Source of the DNA: Planctomycetota bacterium
GTDB taxonomy: Bacteria; Planctomycetota; Planctomycetia; Pirellulales; Pirellulaceae
NCBI GenBank assembly: GCA_023430365.1
Contig: JAEZAS010000524.1
Coordinates: forward strand, 1 to 19,581
DNA: 19,581 nt
Direction: 5' to 3'
Below, piece by piece: positions 1 to 9,695 of the stretch; position 1 is the first letter of the stretch, and every line of letters begins with the position of its first letter. A program made the translations under genes and the position numbers. The notes under the pieces were generated by a model that ran no database searches, was not told the DNA's origin, and saw nothing but the letters and a program-made list of their open reading frames with translations.

Positions 1-948
1 CTGCAGAACGATGCAGCCGGCGCCAACATCGCCGGCTGGAGTCTCCAAGCCAACGCGATGGAAATCATCAACTCCGGGGCCACGCAATCTGATCCATTGC
101 AACTGACCCGAGACTGGATGACCCAGCTCAATCATGGACGGCTGCTCACGCCCGTCGGTTCGAGCGACTCCCACGATGTGGCCCGCCACTTCGTCGGCCA
201 GGGACGCACCTACATCCAAGCCCAAGACGACGATCCGGCCGCCATCCACCCCGAAGAAGCCATCGCCAACTTCGTCGCCGGTCGCGTGATGGTCAGCTAT
301 GGCCTGCTGGCGGAACTGACGGTCGACGAAAAGTATCGCAGCGGAGAGTTGGCCGTTCCCACTGCCGACGAGGTGCAGGTCCGCGTTCGAGTGCTCGGCC
401 CGCACTGGGTCTCGGCGACCAAAGTGATGCTCTTCCAGAATGGCAAGCTTGTTCGGGAGCAAGACTTAGATCCAAAGGAGCGAACCGACCAGCTGGGAGT
501 AATTGCCCAGTTCGAGTGGACTCTCCCCTGCCCTGCTCACGATGCCCACCTGGTCGCTGTGGCGATAGGCCCGGGCATTTCAGGGCTCTACTGGCCGACG
601 GCGAAGCCCTATCAGCCGCTCAGCCCGGACTTTCAGCCGACCAACCTGGGCTGCAGCGGTGCGGTCTGGCTCGATGGCGACGGCGATGGCCGGCGAACTC
701 CGGCGATCGACTATGCCCGCGTCGTCGTGGCCGAAAGCAATGGCGCTTTGCAACCATTGCTACAAGGCCTGAAGCGGTACGACGGGGCCACCGCCATTCA
801 AGCCGCCCATCTCTGGCAGGAAGCACACCGCTCGCTGCTGCAGCCGGAGTCGCTCTCAGCAATCGACCAGGCCGATCCCATGGTTCGCGAGGCTTTCAGT
901 CGCTACCTGACCGCCTGGCGAGAATCGGAACAAGCCCGCGCCCGCTAA
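1..948 (+). CDS. PHP-domain metallohydrolase (CehA/McbA-like), 3' part
   Basis: The frame is open from base 1, so this is the C-terminal 315 residues of a protein that begins outside the window; the ATG at 58 is internal. The first third shows the end of a PHP metal-dependent hydrolase domain: AMEIINSG, then WMTQLNHG, then LLTPVGSSDSHD (about bases 145-177). The SDSHD motif supplies the last Asp/His metal ligands of PHP enzymes. The pattern 'name a feature, work on a nest of rows, GSDSHD, RTYI' is what CehA/McbA hydrolases show. The remaining roughly 200 residues are a planctomycete-style C-terminal extension with beta-rich stretches (VQVRVRVLGPHWV) and an Asp/Gly run, LDGDGDGRR, resembling a calcium-binding loop. 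The substrate is unknown; related enzymes cleave esters or phosphoesters. It converges on the methyltransferase gene to its right and is not part of that operon. PHP assignment is firm; exact reaction is not known. Confidence 0.8.
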   Translation: MQNDAAGANIAGWSLQANAMEIINSGATQSDPLQLTRDWMTQLNHGRLLTPVGSSDSHDVARHFVGQGRTYIQAQDDDPAAIHPEEAIANFVAGRVMVSYGLLAELTVDEKYRSGELAVPTADEVQVRVRVLGPHWVSATKVMLFQNGKLVREQDLDPKERTDQLGVIAQFEWTLPCPAHDAHLVAVAIGPGISGLYWPTAKPYQPLSPDFQPTNLGCSGAVWLDGDGDGRRTPAIDYARVVVAESNGALQPLLQGLKRYDGATAIQAAHLWQEAHRSLLQPESLSAIDQADPMVREAFSRYLTAWRESEQARAR

Positions 949-1006
949 TCGAGTTGCTCTGACATAAGGGCAAGCGCGAATCCTGATTCGATTGGCGTTT
1001 TGCCGA

Positions 1007-1034
1007 CGGTGAGATGAACTAGTTCATCTCACCG
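1007..1034. terminator. 28-bp perfect palindrome between convergent genes
   Basis: CGGTGAGATGAACT is followed directly by its exact reverse complement, giving 14 paired bases. A few more pairs (bases 1003-1005 with 1037-1039) continue past a small bulge. It contains the stop codon and last four codons of the methyltransferase gene and lies 59 bases past the stop of the PHP gene. Position suggests a shared bidirectional transcription terminator. Neither side carries a clear U-tract, so the rho-independent label is only a guess. Confidence 0.45.
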
Positions 1035-1687
1035 GACGGTTTCCGGGCAATCACCACTGTAAAGAGCGACTGCGGCGAAGTCTTATACCGCACCACTTCG
1101 GCGAGGGGCGCGGGGCTCACGACGTCTTCAAACGTCAGCTTCGTGTGCCAGCCCAGTGCGTTGGTGATCGGCCCCAGCATGTCGACGAGCGACGCGATCC
1201 ATTTCCGCTCGCTGCGCAGGTGGTTGATGATAATGATCTTGCCGCCTGGCTTGCAGACGCGGACCATCTCCTGCATCAGCCGGGCGGAATCGGGCACCAC
1301 GCTGACCAGGTGGAAGGCTGAAACGTAGTCGAATGTGTTGTCCTCGAACTTCATGTTCAGCGCATCCATCGGTTCGAGATGGATGTGCGTCCAACCATGT
1401 TGGGCGATCTTCGCCCGGGCCCGGGTCAGCATGTCCTCGGAAAGGTCGATCCCGGTGACCTGCACGTGCTGGGGATATGCGTCGAGCGAGAGCCCGGTGC
1501 CTACGCCGACCTCTAATGCTCGGCTGCCGGGCGGCATCTGCATCTTCTTGATCGTCGCCTGAGCACGCGCCTGGAAGAAAGGGGCGAACAGGACGTCGTA
1601 GAAGCGGGACAGATTGTGATAGATCGTGGCACGATGCGGAGGCTTCATTTTCCGTCGTTTGGTCGAAATCATGGTGTCAACTGGCAC
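1019..1687 (-). CDS. pmtA: SAM-dependent methyltransferase, PmtA-like (phosphatidylethanolamine N-methyltransferase)
   Basis: 222 residues, a class I Rossmann methyltransferase of the UbiE/PmtA type. Motif I is ALEVGVGTG (57-65), the acidic residue that binds the ribose is D81 in GIDLSEDML, motif II is around FDYVSAFHLVSVVPD (119-133), and KPGGK (146-150) precedes the last strands. The N-terminal YHNLSRFYDVLFAPFF is typical of PmtA-type phospholipid methyltransferases, which methylate phosphatidylethanolamine up to phosphatidylcholine using SAM. The context agrees: it follows the PS synthase and PS decarboxylase genes, starting only 3 bases after the synthase stop. The GTG at 1687 is preferred because GGAGA sits 9 bases upstream; the ATG at 1672 has no ribosome-binding site. 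A quinone or other lipid methyltransferase remains possible. The stop codon lies inside a 28-bp palindrome. Confidence 0.72.
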   Translation of the reverse strand: MPVDTMISTKRRKMKPPHRATIYHNLSRFYDVLFAPFFQARAQATIKKMQMPPGSRALEVGVGTGLSLDAYPQHVQVTGIDLSEDMLTRARAKIAQHGWTHIHLEPMDALNMKFEDNTFDYVSAFHLVSVVPDSARLMQEMVRVCKPGGKIIIINHLRSERKWIASLVDMLGPITNALGWHTKLTFEDVVSPAPLAEVVRYKTSPQSLFTVVIARKPSGEMN

Positions 1688-1690
1688 GAA

Positions 1691-2632
1691 TTAGGCTCTC
1701 CGTCGAGGAGGACGATTCCGAATCACCCACCACTTCCGTTTGTCGGTCGCAACTTTGACCTTCACGGGCGTTGCCGGGTGGCCGGGCCGCTGGGGACCTT
1801 CGCCATTCTCGGCCGCCTTGCGCCGTGCATTATGCGCGCCAATTTTCTGCCAGGTAGCGCTGATCGGGGCGCCGATCACGAAGGCACAAAGTATAAGCGG
1901 CGCGGACAACTCACCCAAGGCTACGACTGCGGCAATGGCGAACACGATCTGCGCCACCTGCCGGAACTGCCGCTTGCCCTTCAAAATCTGCTTAACCAGA
2001 TGCGGGTAGCGAATTCGCGAGACCATCAGCACAGCCACGCCCAGCCCGATTAGCGGAACGAAGTTCCGCACCACGTCGAGCACGGCCAACTCGGCGCCCG
2101 CCAGCGAACTGCCGGAAACGCTCAACCGCCCCTGCGCCGGCAGGGCGATGGCGAACGAGGCCACGGTTGCAGCGGCGGCCGGAGAAGGCAATCCGCTAAA
2201 CCAGTCGCTTTTTTCACTTGTGGCTGCCTCGACGTTGAAACGCGCCAGCCGCAACACCGTGCAGGCCATGTACAGGGCCGCGATGGCCCACAGGATCCGG
2301 GGCGGATAGACGTCCCCCATCTTCAAGATGAGAAACGCCGGAGCCACGCCGAAAGTGATCGCGTCGCACAGGCTGTCGAGTTCTCCGCCGAACTTGGTGG
2401 ACTGCTTCGTCCAGCGGGCGGCGCTGCCATCGAGCATGTCGAACACCATCCCGCCGAAGATCAGCAGGCCGGCGATCAGCAGATACTGACCCTCGCTCCC
2501 CGGCGGAGCCTGGCTGGCCGCATAGCTGATGCTTCCGAGCCCGCAGACCGCGTTGCCGAGGGTCAGCAACGTGGGCAAGACCGGCATACGAGCGGCGCTC
2601 TGCAGAACTGCGCGGGTGGCAGGATGTCTCAT
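1691..2632 (-). CDS. pssA: CDP-diacylglycerol-serine O-phosphatidyltransferase (phosphatidylserine synthase)
   Basis: 313 residues; an integral membrane CDP-alcohol phosphatidyltransferase that joins serine to CDP-diacylglycerol, releasing CMP. The full family signature is present: D65-x2-D68-G69-x2-A72-R73-x8-G82-x3-D86-x3-D90, whose aspartates bind the metal ions and the catalytic base. Hydrophobic segments occur near 18-40, 51-66, 93-103, 114-127, 153-166, 191-204 and 228-258. LTLGNAVCGLGS near the N terminus is typical of the PssA (Bacillus/archaeal class II) group. The C terminus ends in a basic tail rich in Lys and Arg. The ATG at 2632 has GAAGG 7 bases upstream. It lies 48 bases downstream of the decarboxylase gene and just before the methyltransferase gene, so one transcript probably makes PS, PE and methylated PE. 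Very high certainty for family; serine as substrate is supported by the neighbouring decarboxylase. Confidence 0.93.
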   Translation of the reverse strand: MRHPATRAVLQSAARMPVLPTLLTLGNAVCGLGSISYAASQAPPGSEGQYLLIAGLLIFGGMVFDMLDGSAARWTKQSTKFGGELDSLCDAITFGVAPAFLILKMGDVYPPRILWAIAALYMACTVLRLARFNVEAATSEKSDWFSGLPSPAAAATVASFAIALPAQGRLSVSGSSLAGAELAVLDVVRNFVPLIGLGVAVLMVSRIRYPHLVKQILKGKRQFRQVAQIVFAIAAVVALGELSAPLILCAFVIGAPISATWQKIGAHNARRKAAENGEGPQRPGHPATPVKVKVATDKRKWWVIRNRPPRRRA

Positions 2633-2680
2633 AAGTTTGCCTTCACTGACGGACAGGAGCCGTCTTTCGTGTGATACAGC

Positions 2681-3691
2681 CTATTCGGCGGAAACGTCCC
2701 GATATCGGGCGAGCACCGTCACGCCGGCTCGTACGCGGTCGCCCGGCTTGACCAGCACCTCGAGCGACGGATCGTTCTGCAGCACGATTTCGGTTCGCGA
2801 ACCGAGCTTGATCATGCCAAACGCCTCACCGCGGCGAAGTTCTTCGCCCGGAGCAACCCAACAGACAATGCGTCGGGCGAGGACGCCAGCAATTTGTCGG
2901 ACCACGTATCGCCGATGCGGCGCCGCGACCTCTTCCATCCGCACTTCCAACCGTTCGTTCTCGCGGGCCGAAGCGGGCAGCAACGCGTTCAAGAACTTTC
3001 CCGGCCGATACGTCATGCCGATCATCCGCACCGCTTCCGGCACGCGGTTGATATGCACGTCGAAGACCGACAGGAAGATGCCGATTTCCATCGCCGGGCC
3101 AACGAACGAGTCGCTTCCCGCGTCGGTGCACGACACCACTACGCCGTCAGCTGGAGCAACGACCAATCCCGGTTCCGTCGAAGGAACCCGCCGTGGATTG
3201 CGGAAGAACCAGACGATGATGCAGCCAACAATGGCGAACGGCACAAAGGCCCAGAACCAAATCAGCGCCGCCGCGACGGCGAGGCCGAAGCACAACCCGC
3301 CAAGCAAGAACAACTCGGCCAACCCGGCGCGCACAAAGGGCAGGTGGTTCCGCCAGGTGAACGGGTCGTCTTCCGCCGCCCACCAGTAGCCAGGCTGATT
3401 ACGATGAAACTTCAAATCGCGGGGATCCCGCACTTCCCACGGGCAGCAGTTCGTCGATCCGCGGCGGAGCTTCCGCATCCGCTCCACGTACCCCGGACGA
3501 AGCAGCTTCAGCAGGAAACGGCGGACATAGCCCCAGGCGATCTCGATCCGCATGCAGACGCCGCCGCCCGGCTGGACGGTGCTCAGCTGCGGATCGAGCT
3601 TTTCCACCTCGGCTCGCCCTGATCGGGACGAGCCCAATTGCGGAGGTTCCTCGGCAGGAGCGGATTCGGACGAGACATCTCTGGACGACAC
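2681..3691 (-). CDS. psd: Phosphatidylserine decarboxylase proenzyme, with N-terminal membrane extension
   Basis: 336 residues; converts phosphatidylserine to phosphatidylethanolamine using a pyruvoyl group made by self-cleavage. The Asp-His-Ser triad is visible: D182 in VVAPADGVVV, H213 in FLSVFDVHINRVP and S298 in GMIKLGSRTEIVL, with cleavage expected between G297 and S298. That core (about 165-336) matches the short PSD-A (archaeal-like) subfamily, normally only slightly over 200 residues. Here about 115 further residues precede the membrane part: a Ser/Pro/Glu-rich start, a basic stretch around RRFLLKLLRPGYVERMRKLRR (57-77; two Arg-rich clusters), then WEVRDPRDLKFHRNQPGYWW, then hydrophobic segments at about 124-163. 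The start is uncertain: GTG 3691 has AGGG 8 bases upstream; ATG 3553 would remove 46 residues of low complexity and leave the domain intact. It is the first gene of the phospholipid cassette. Confidence 0.92.
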   Translation of the reverse strand: MSSRDVSSESAPAEEPPQLGSSRSGRAEVEKLDPQLSTVQPGGGVCMRIEIAWGYVRRFLLKLLRPGYVERMRKLRRGSTNCCPWEVRDPRDLKFHRNQPGYWWAAEDDPFTWRNHLPFVRAGLAELFLLGGLCFGLAVAAALIWFWAFVPFAIVGCIIVWFFRNPRRVPSTEPGLVVAPADGVVVSCTDAGSDSFVGPAMEIGIFLSVFDVHINRVPEAVRMIGMTYRPGKFLNALLPASARENERLEVRMEEVAAPHRRYVVRQIAGVLARRIVCWVAPGEELRRGEAFGMIKLGSRTEIVLQNDPSLEVLVKPGDRVRAGVTVLARYRDVSAE

Positions 3692-3978
3692 GGACGAACC
3701 CTGCTTTACATCAACCGCCGGTTAAGAACTTGGGAAGAACGAGAGGCCATTCTACGAAATCGAACGAAATTGCGCTACCCATTTGTCGAATTCTGCCCGA
3801 AAAACGGGAAGCCGGCACGACCGATCTCTACCAGTGGCAAGGCCTAGGCAACACCCGCCGAAAAGTGGGCTCCAAAGCCAGCAGATGAGTCCGGGTGCCG
3901 GCCGGGTGGCAGGGCCTAAGCGCAGCGTGGCCCCGAAACTCACGCATGCGGGTTCACGCCGCCAGCCCCCCATCTTTC

Positions 3979-5403
3979 TCAAGCGATAATGTCCTGCACC
4001 ACCTCCCCATGCACGTCCGTCAGGCGGAAATTCCGCCCTGCGTACTGGTACGTCAGCCGCGTGTGGTCCAGCCCTAGCAGGTGCAGCACCGTCGCATGCA
4101 GGTCGTGCAAGTGCACCTTGTTCTGCACCGCGTAGTAGCCATAGTCGTCTGTCGCCCCGTACCGTAATCCACCTTTCACCCCGCCTCCCGCTAGCCACAT
4201 CGTATAGCCCTGCGGGTTGTGATCGCGGCCATCGCTTCCCTCGGAGGTCGGTGTCCGGCCGAACTCACCTCCCCAGATTACCAGCGTGTCGTTGAGCAAC
4301 CCCCGCCGTTTCAGGTCGGTCAGTAGGCCGGCGATCGGCCGGTCGACCTCGCCGGCGATCCGCTGATGGTCCTTCGTCAGTCCGCCGTGCTGGTCCCAGT
4401 AGCCGTGCGTCACCTGGACGAACCGCACGCCCCGCTCGGCAAACCGCCGCGCCATGAGACACTGCCGGCCAAAATTCTCCGTCGCCGGCTGGTCGACGCC
4501 ATACAGCCGCAGCGTTTCCTCGCTCTCGTCGGCGATGTCTTGCACTCCCGGAACCGCCGACTGCATCCGGAACGCCAACTCGAACGAGTTGATCCGGGCT
4601 TCCAGAGCGCTATCGGGGCCGGTGACCTCCATCCGCTGCTCGTTGATCCGCTTCAGTAGGTCGAGCTCCCGCCGCTGGGCCGCGAGCGGAGTGTCGGCAT
4701 TGGTGATAAACGGAATCTTGGCGTTTGCCACCTTGCCGCCGCCGGCGCCGATGGCCGTCCCTTGATAGACCGCGGGCAGGAACGCGGAACTCCACGCGTT
4801 TACCCCGCCGTGTCCGAGCGTCGGGCACATCGTGATGAAACCCGGCAGGTCCTGGTTTTCGGTGCCCAGCCCATAGTTGATCCACGAGCCCATGCTCGGG
4901 CGCACGAACGTATCGCTTCCCGTGTGCAGTTCCAACAAGGCCGAGCCGTGGCGCGAATTCGAGCACCACATGCTGTTGATGAAGCAGATATCGTCGACAC
5001 AGCTTCCGACCTGGGGAAACAGATCGCTGACGTGAATGCCGCTTTCGCCGTACTGCTGAAACTTCCAGGGTGACTTGAGCAGCCCGCCGGTCTTCCCTGA
5101 AACCACGCGTGGCTTGGCGAACGGCAAATCTTTGCCGTGATCCCGCTGGAGCTGCGGCTTGTAGTCGAACGTGTCGACCTGTGACGGCCCGCCGTGCATG
5201 AACAGGAAAATCACCCGCTTCGCCCGGGGGGCAAAGTGCGGCTGTTTCGCGGCGAGCGGGTTAGTGTCGTCGCCAGCAGCGGCCCGCGCCTGCTCGTCGG
5301 CCAGCAAGCCGCACAGAGCAAGGCCCCCGAAACCAATACCGCTGCGCCAGAGCATTTCGCGCCGGGAGAGGGACCGGCGTGTCGCCGTCAGGCTGTCGTC
5401 CAT
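3979..5403 (-). CDS. DUF1501 secreted protein, Tat leader (first of three)
   Basis: 474 residues from ATG 5403, chosen because GGAGA lies 8 bases upstream; the in-frame ATG at 5448 adds 15 residues before the leader and has no ribosome-binding site. The N terminus carries SRREMLWRSG and a hydrophobic run ending ADEQARA, a twin-arginine leader (R14-R15), so it should be exported folded. The DUF1501 family belongs to the alkaline phosphatase/sulfatase superfamily; visible conserved blocks are VIFLFMHGGPSQVDTFD (64-80), VIWGGEFGRTP, GRDHNPQGYTMWLAGGGVKGG and HDLHATVLHLLGLDHTRL. The likely metal ligands are among the Asp/His of these blocks. Enzymatic role is not established for the family. It follows a PSCyt1 cytochrome gene (5663-8062) across 259 bases, the usual order for these partners. 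It is closely similar in layout and C terminus (RLTDVHGxVV) to the protein at 11168-12571, suggesting paralogues. Confidence 0.9.
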   Translation of the reverse strand: MDDSLTATRRSLSRREMLWRSGIGFGGLALCGLLADEQARAAAGDDTNPLAAKQPHFAPRAKRVIFLFMHGGPSQVDTFDYKPQLQRDHGKDLPFAKPRVVSGKTGGLLKSPWKFQQYGESGIHVSDLFPQVGSCVDDICFINSMWCSNSRHGSALLELHTGSDTFVRPSMGSWINYGLGTENQDLPGFITMCPTLGHGGVNAWSSAFLPAVYQGTAIGAGGGKVANAKIPFITNADTPLAAQRRELDLLKRINEQRMEVTGPDSALEARINSFELAFRMQSAVPGVQDIADESEETLRLYGVDQPATENFGRQCLMARRFAERGVRFVQVTHGYWDQHGGLTKDHQRIAGEVDRPIAGLLTDLKRRGLLNDTLVIWGGEFGRTPTSEGSDGRDHNPQGYTMWLAGGGVKGGLRYGATDDYGYYAVQNKVHLHDLHATVLHLLGLDHTRLTYQYAGRNFRLTDVHGEVVQDIIA

Positions 5404-5662
5404 CGCTTGGTTCTCCACTCTCCGAGCCCGTCCAGCGAGCGGGTGCATGTTGATTAACTGGGAGGGTTTTGCAACGCAAACCGGCCTACAGGGGCCCCCT
5501 ACTTGTTGATAAACCTGCCGAGTTGATCAACATGCAGCCGGCCGCTTCGCGTTTCCTGAATCGGCGTCATCCTGCCCGAAAACCTGACCGCGACCCATTC
5601 CACAAGCTACCAAGAGCAAGACAATTTGTCAATTACTATTCACAAACAACAAACACCCGTCA
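5404..5662. promoter_or_regulatory. Gene-free leader with three GTTGATnAAC operator-like sites
   Basis: This gap lies between the PSCyt1 gene and its DUF1501 partner. It contains GTTGATTAAC (5449-5458), GTTGATAAAC (5505-5514) and the perfect palindrome GTTGATCAAC (5522-5531). The outer two copies, with flanking CATG, form an inverted repeat (12 of 13 bases) with a loop of about 60 bases. Repeated near-palindromes just upstream of a start codon look like binding sites for a dimeric regulator. No convincing promoter hexamers were found. The left part of the gap, next to the PSCyt1 stop, is A-rich and otherwise blank. Confidence 0.4.
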
Positions 5663-8062
<2,400 letters not shown>

Positions 8063-8266
8063 GCGCAGCCTTTCTCGAAGGCGGCCCTTCTTCGGCGTCG
8101 TGGCGAGCACGAGCCGAGATCAGGAACGAAGGTCGTCGGTAGGATACGGAGGCGGGAAGCCGATCGCGCGTCATACCGCGATCAAGCGCCGATTGTAGCC
8201 ATCCCCTAACGCACTTGCGACCGTTGATGCAACTTAATTTTTCGCTGGACGGGTCGGGCGTAGCAC

Positions 8267-9658
8267 TCAAAAGATATCGAGCACCGGCCGTCCTTCGCTC
8301 GCCGGTCGGCTGAAGCCGTCGAGTCCCAGCCGCGTTTCCGGCGAGATGCCCAGGGCGTGCAGCACCGTGGCCCCGAAGTCCTCGGGCGACACCGGCCGGT
8401 CCTTCACATACGCGGCATGACTGTCCGACTCGCCATAGATCGCCCCGCCCTGCACTCCCGCGCCGGCGAGCATCCCCGAGTAGCAATTGGGCCAGTGGTC
8501 CCGGCCGATCGCCGACGCCCCTTTGCTGATCCGCGGCGTGCGACCGAACTCGCCGACCAGCACCACAAGCGTCGTTTCGAGCAGGCCGCGCTGCTCGAGG
8601 TCTTCCAACAGCGTCGCCACCGCCTCATCGCAGCGTGGCAGCGCCCAGCCGAGCCCGTTCCAGCCGTTGTCGAAGATGCCGATCCCGGCGTTGCCGTGCA
8701 TGTCCCAAGTTTCGACGCTCACGAACTTGTCGCTCGGCGCAAGGCCCGTCCAACCGACGACACTTACCAGCCTCACGCCCGCTTCGATCAACCGCCGCGC
8801 CAGCAGCAGGTTCTGACCGAGCGGATGGCGTCCATAGCGATCGCGGATCGCGTCGGGCTCCTGCCCAACGTCGAATGCCCGCTTGGCATCCGGCCCAGCG
8901 AGCAATTCGTAAGCCCGCTCCTGAAAGCGGACCATCGTTGCGCACTGCGTGGGCTCAGCCAAGGCATTGCTGCCTGCTTGCAGGCGGCTGAGCAGTTGCC
9001 GCCGCTGGTCGAGCCGAGCCAGCGGCAGGTCGCCAGCCGTGTCGAACGCTTTCACGCGGAAGTCGGGGGCCGCCGGATTGTCGTCGTGCTGCACGCCGAC
9101 CAGCAACGGCGCATGCGACATTCCGAGAAAACCGCCGGTCAGGTAGGTCGGTTCCGGCGGAGCCGCCCCACCGCCGAACTTTTGCAGCCATACGTGGGAC
9201 GGGAGCACCTTGGTGGCCGGTTTCACTCGCGAGACGATCGCTCCGAGCGGAGGGGCGTCGGTTGGCGGCTGCGAGTGACCCGCCAGGAGCATCTTATTGG
9301 CCACATCATGGACCGGCACCTTGTGGCTGAACGAGCGAATGACGCAGTACTTGTCAGCCAAGCCGGCCAGCCGGGGCATCAGCTCGCCGACCTGCAATCC
9401 CGGCACCCTCGTCGGGATCGGCTTGTATGGTCCCCGCAATTCCTCTGGAGCGTCCGGCTTGGGGTCCCAGGAATCGAGCTGGCTCAGGCCGCCATACTGG
9501 TAGATGAAGATGCACGACTTTTCGGCTCGGCCGCCAGCGGCGGTGGCCGCTTGTGCGGCGAGCAATTGCGGTAGCCCCAGGCCCACCGCTCCGACAGTTC
9601 CCACCTGCAACAACCGGCGGCGACTAAGACCAGGTTCGGCTGCGGAGGCTTCCGGCAT
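8267..9658 (-). CDS. DUF1501 secreted protein, Tat leader (second of three, divergent)
   Basis: 463 residues from ATG 9658, which has a perfect AAGGAG 7 bases upstream; the upstream in-frame GTG at 9691 has none. The leader is LSRRRLLQVGTVGAVGLG (11-28), a twin-arginine signal with three arginines followed by a weakly hydrophobic core and AAQAATAAG. Family blocks seen are CIFIYQYGGLSQLDSWDPKP (49-68), VVLVGEFGRTPRISKG, GRDHWPNCYSGMLAGAGVQGG and PEDFGATVLHALGI. It differs from the other two DUF1501 proteins in this window: YQYGG replaces the usual MHGGP-type block and the C terminus ends GLDGFSRPASEGRPVLDIF. The gene starts 37 bases after the beta-helix gene and 204 bases before the next PSCyt1 gene, so it could be cotranscribed with the former. 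Function is unknown beyond superfamily membership. Confidence 0.9.
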   Translation of the reverse strand: MPEASAAEPGLSRRRLLQVGTVGAVGLGLPQLLAAQAATAAGGRAEKSCIFIYQYGGLSQLDSWDPKPDAPEELRGPYKPIPTRVPGLQVGELMPRLAGLADKYCVIRSFSHKVPVHDVANKMLLAGHSQPPTDAPPLGAIVSRVKPATKVLPSHVWLQKFGGGAAPPEPTYLTGGFLGMSHAPLLVGVQHDDNPAAPDFRVKAFDTAGDLPLARLDQRRQLLSRLQAGSNALAEPTQCATMVRFQERAYELLAGPDAKRAFDVGQEPDAIRDRYGRHPLGQNLLLARRLIEAGVRLVSVVGWTGLAPSDKFVSVETWDMHGNAGIGIFDNGWNGLGWALPRCDEAVATLLEDLEQRGLLETTLVVLVGEFGRTPRISKGASAIGRDHWPNCYSGMLAGAGVQGGAIYGESDSHAAYVKDRPVSPEDFGATVLHALGISPETRLGLDGFSRPASEGRPVLDIF

Positions 9659-9695
9659 GGGGCCACTCCTTAATCCGAAGCGTCGATTCACCCGC

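Noticed and set aside
3692..3978. Short inverted repeats (CCCG-aaaaa-CGGG near 3796 and GGGCC/GGCCC near 3912)
   Set aside because: Stems of 4-5 bp with no U-tract are expected by chance in this composition; no terminator or RNA gene is claimed.
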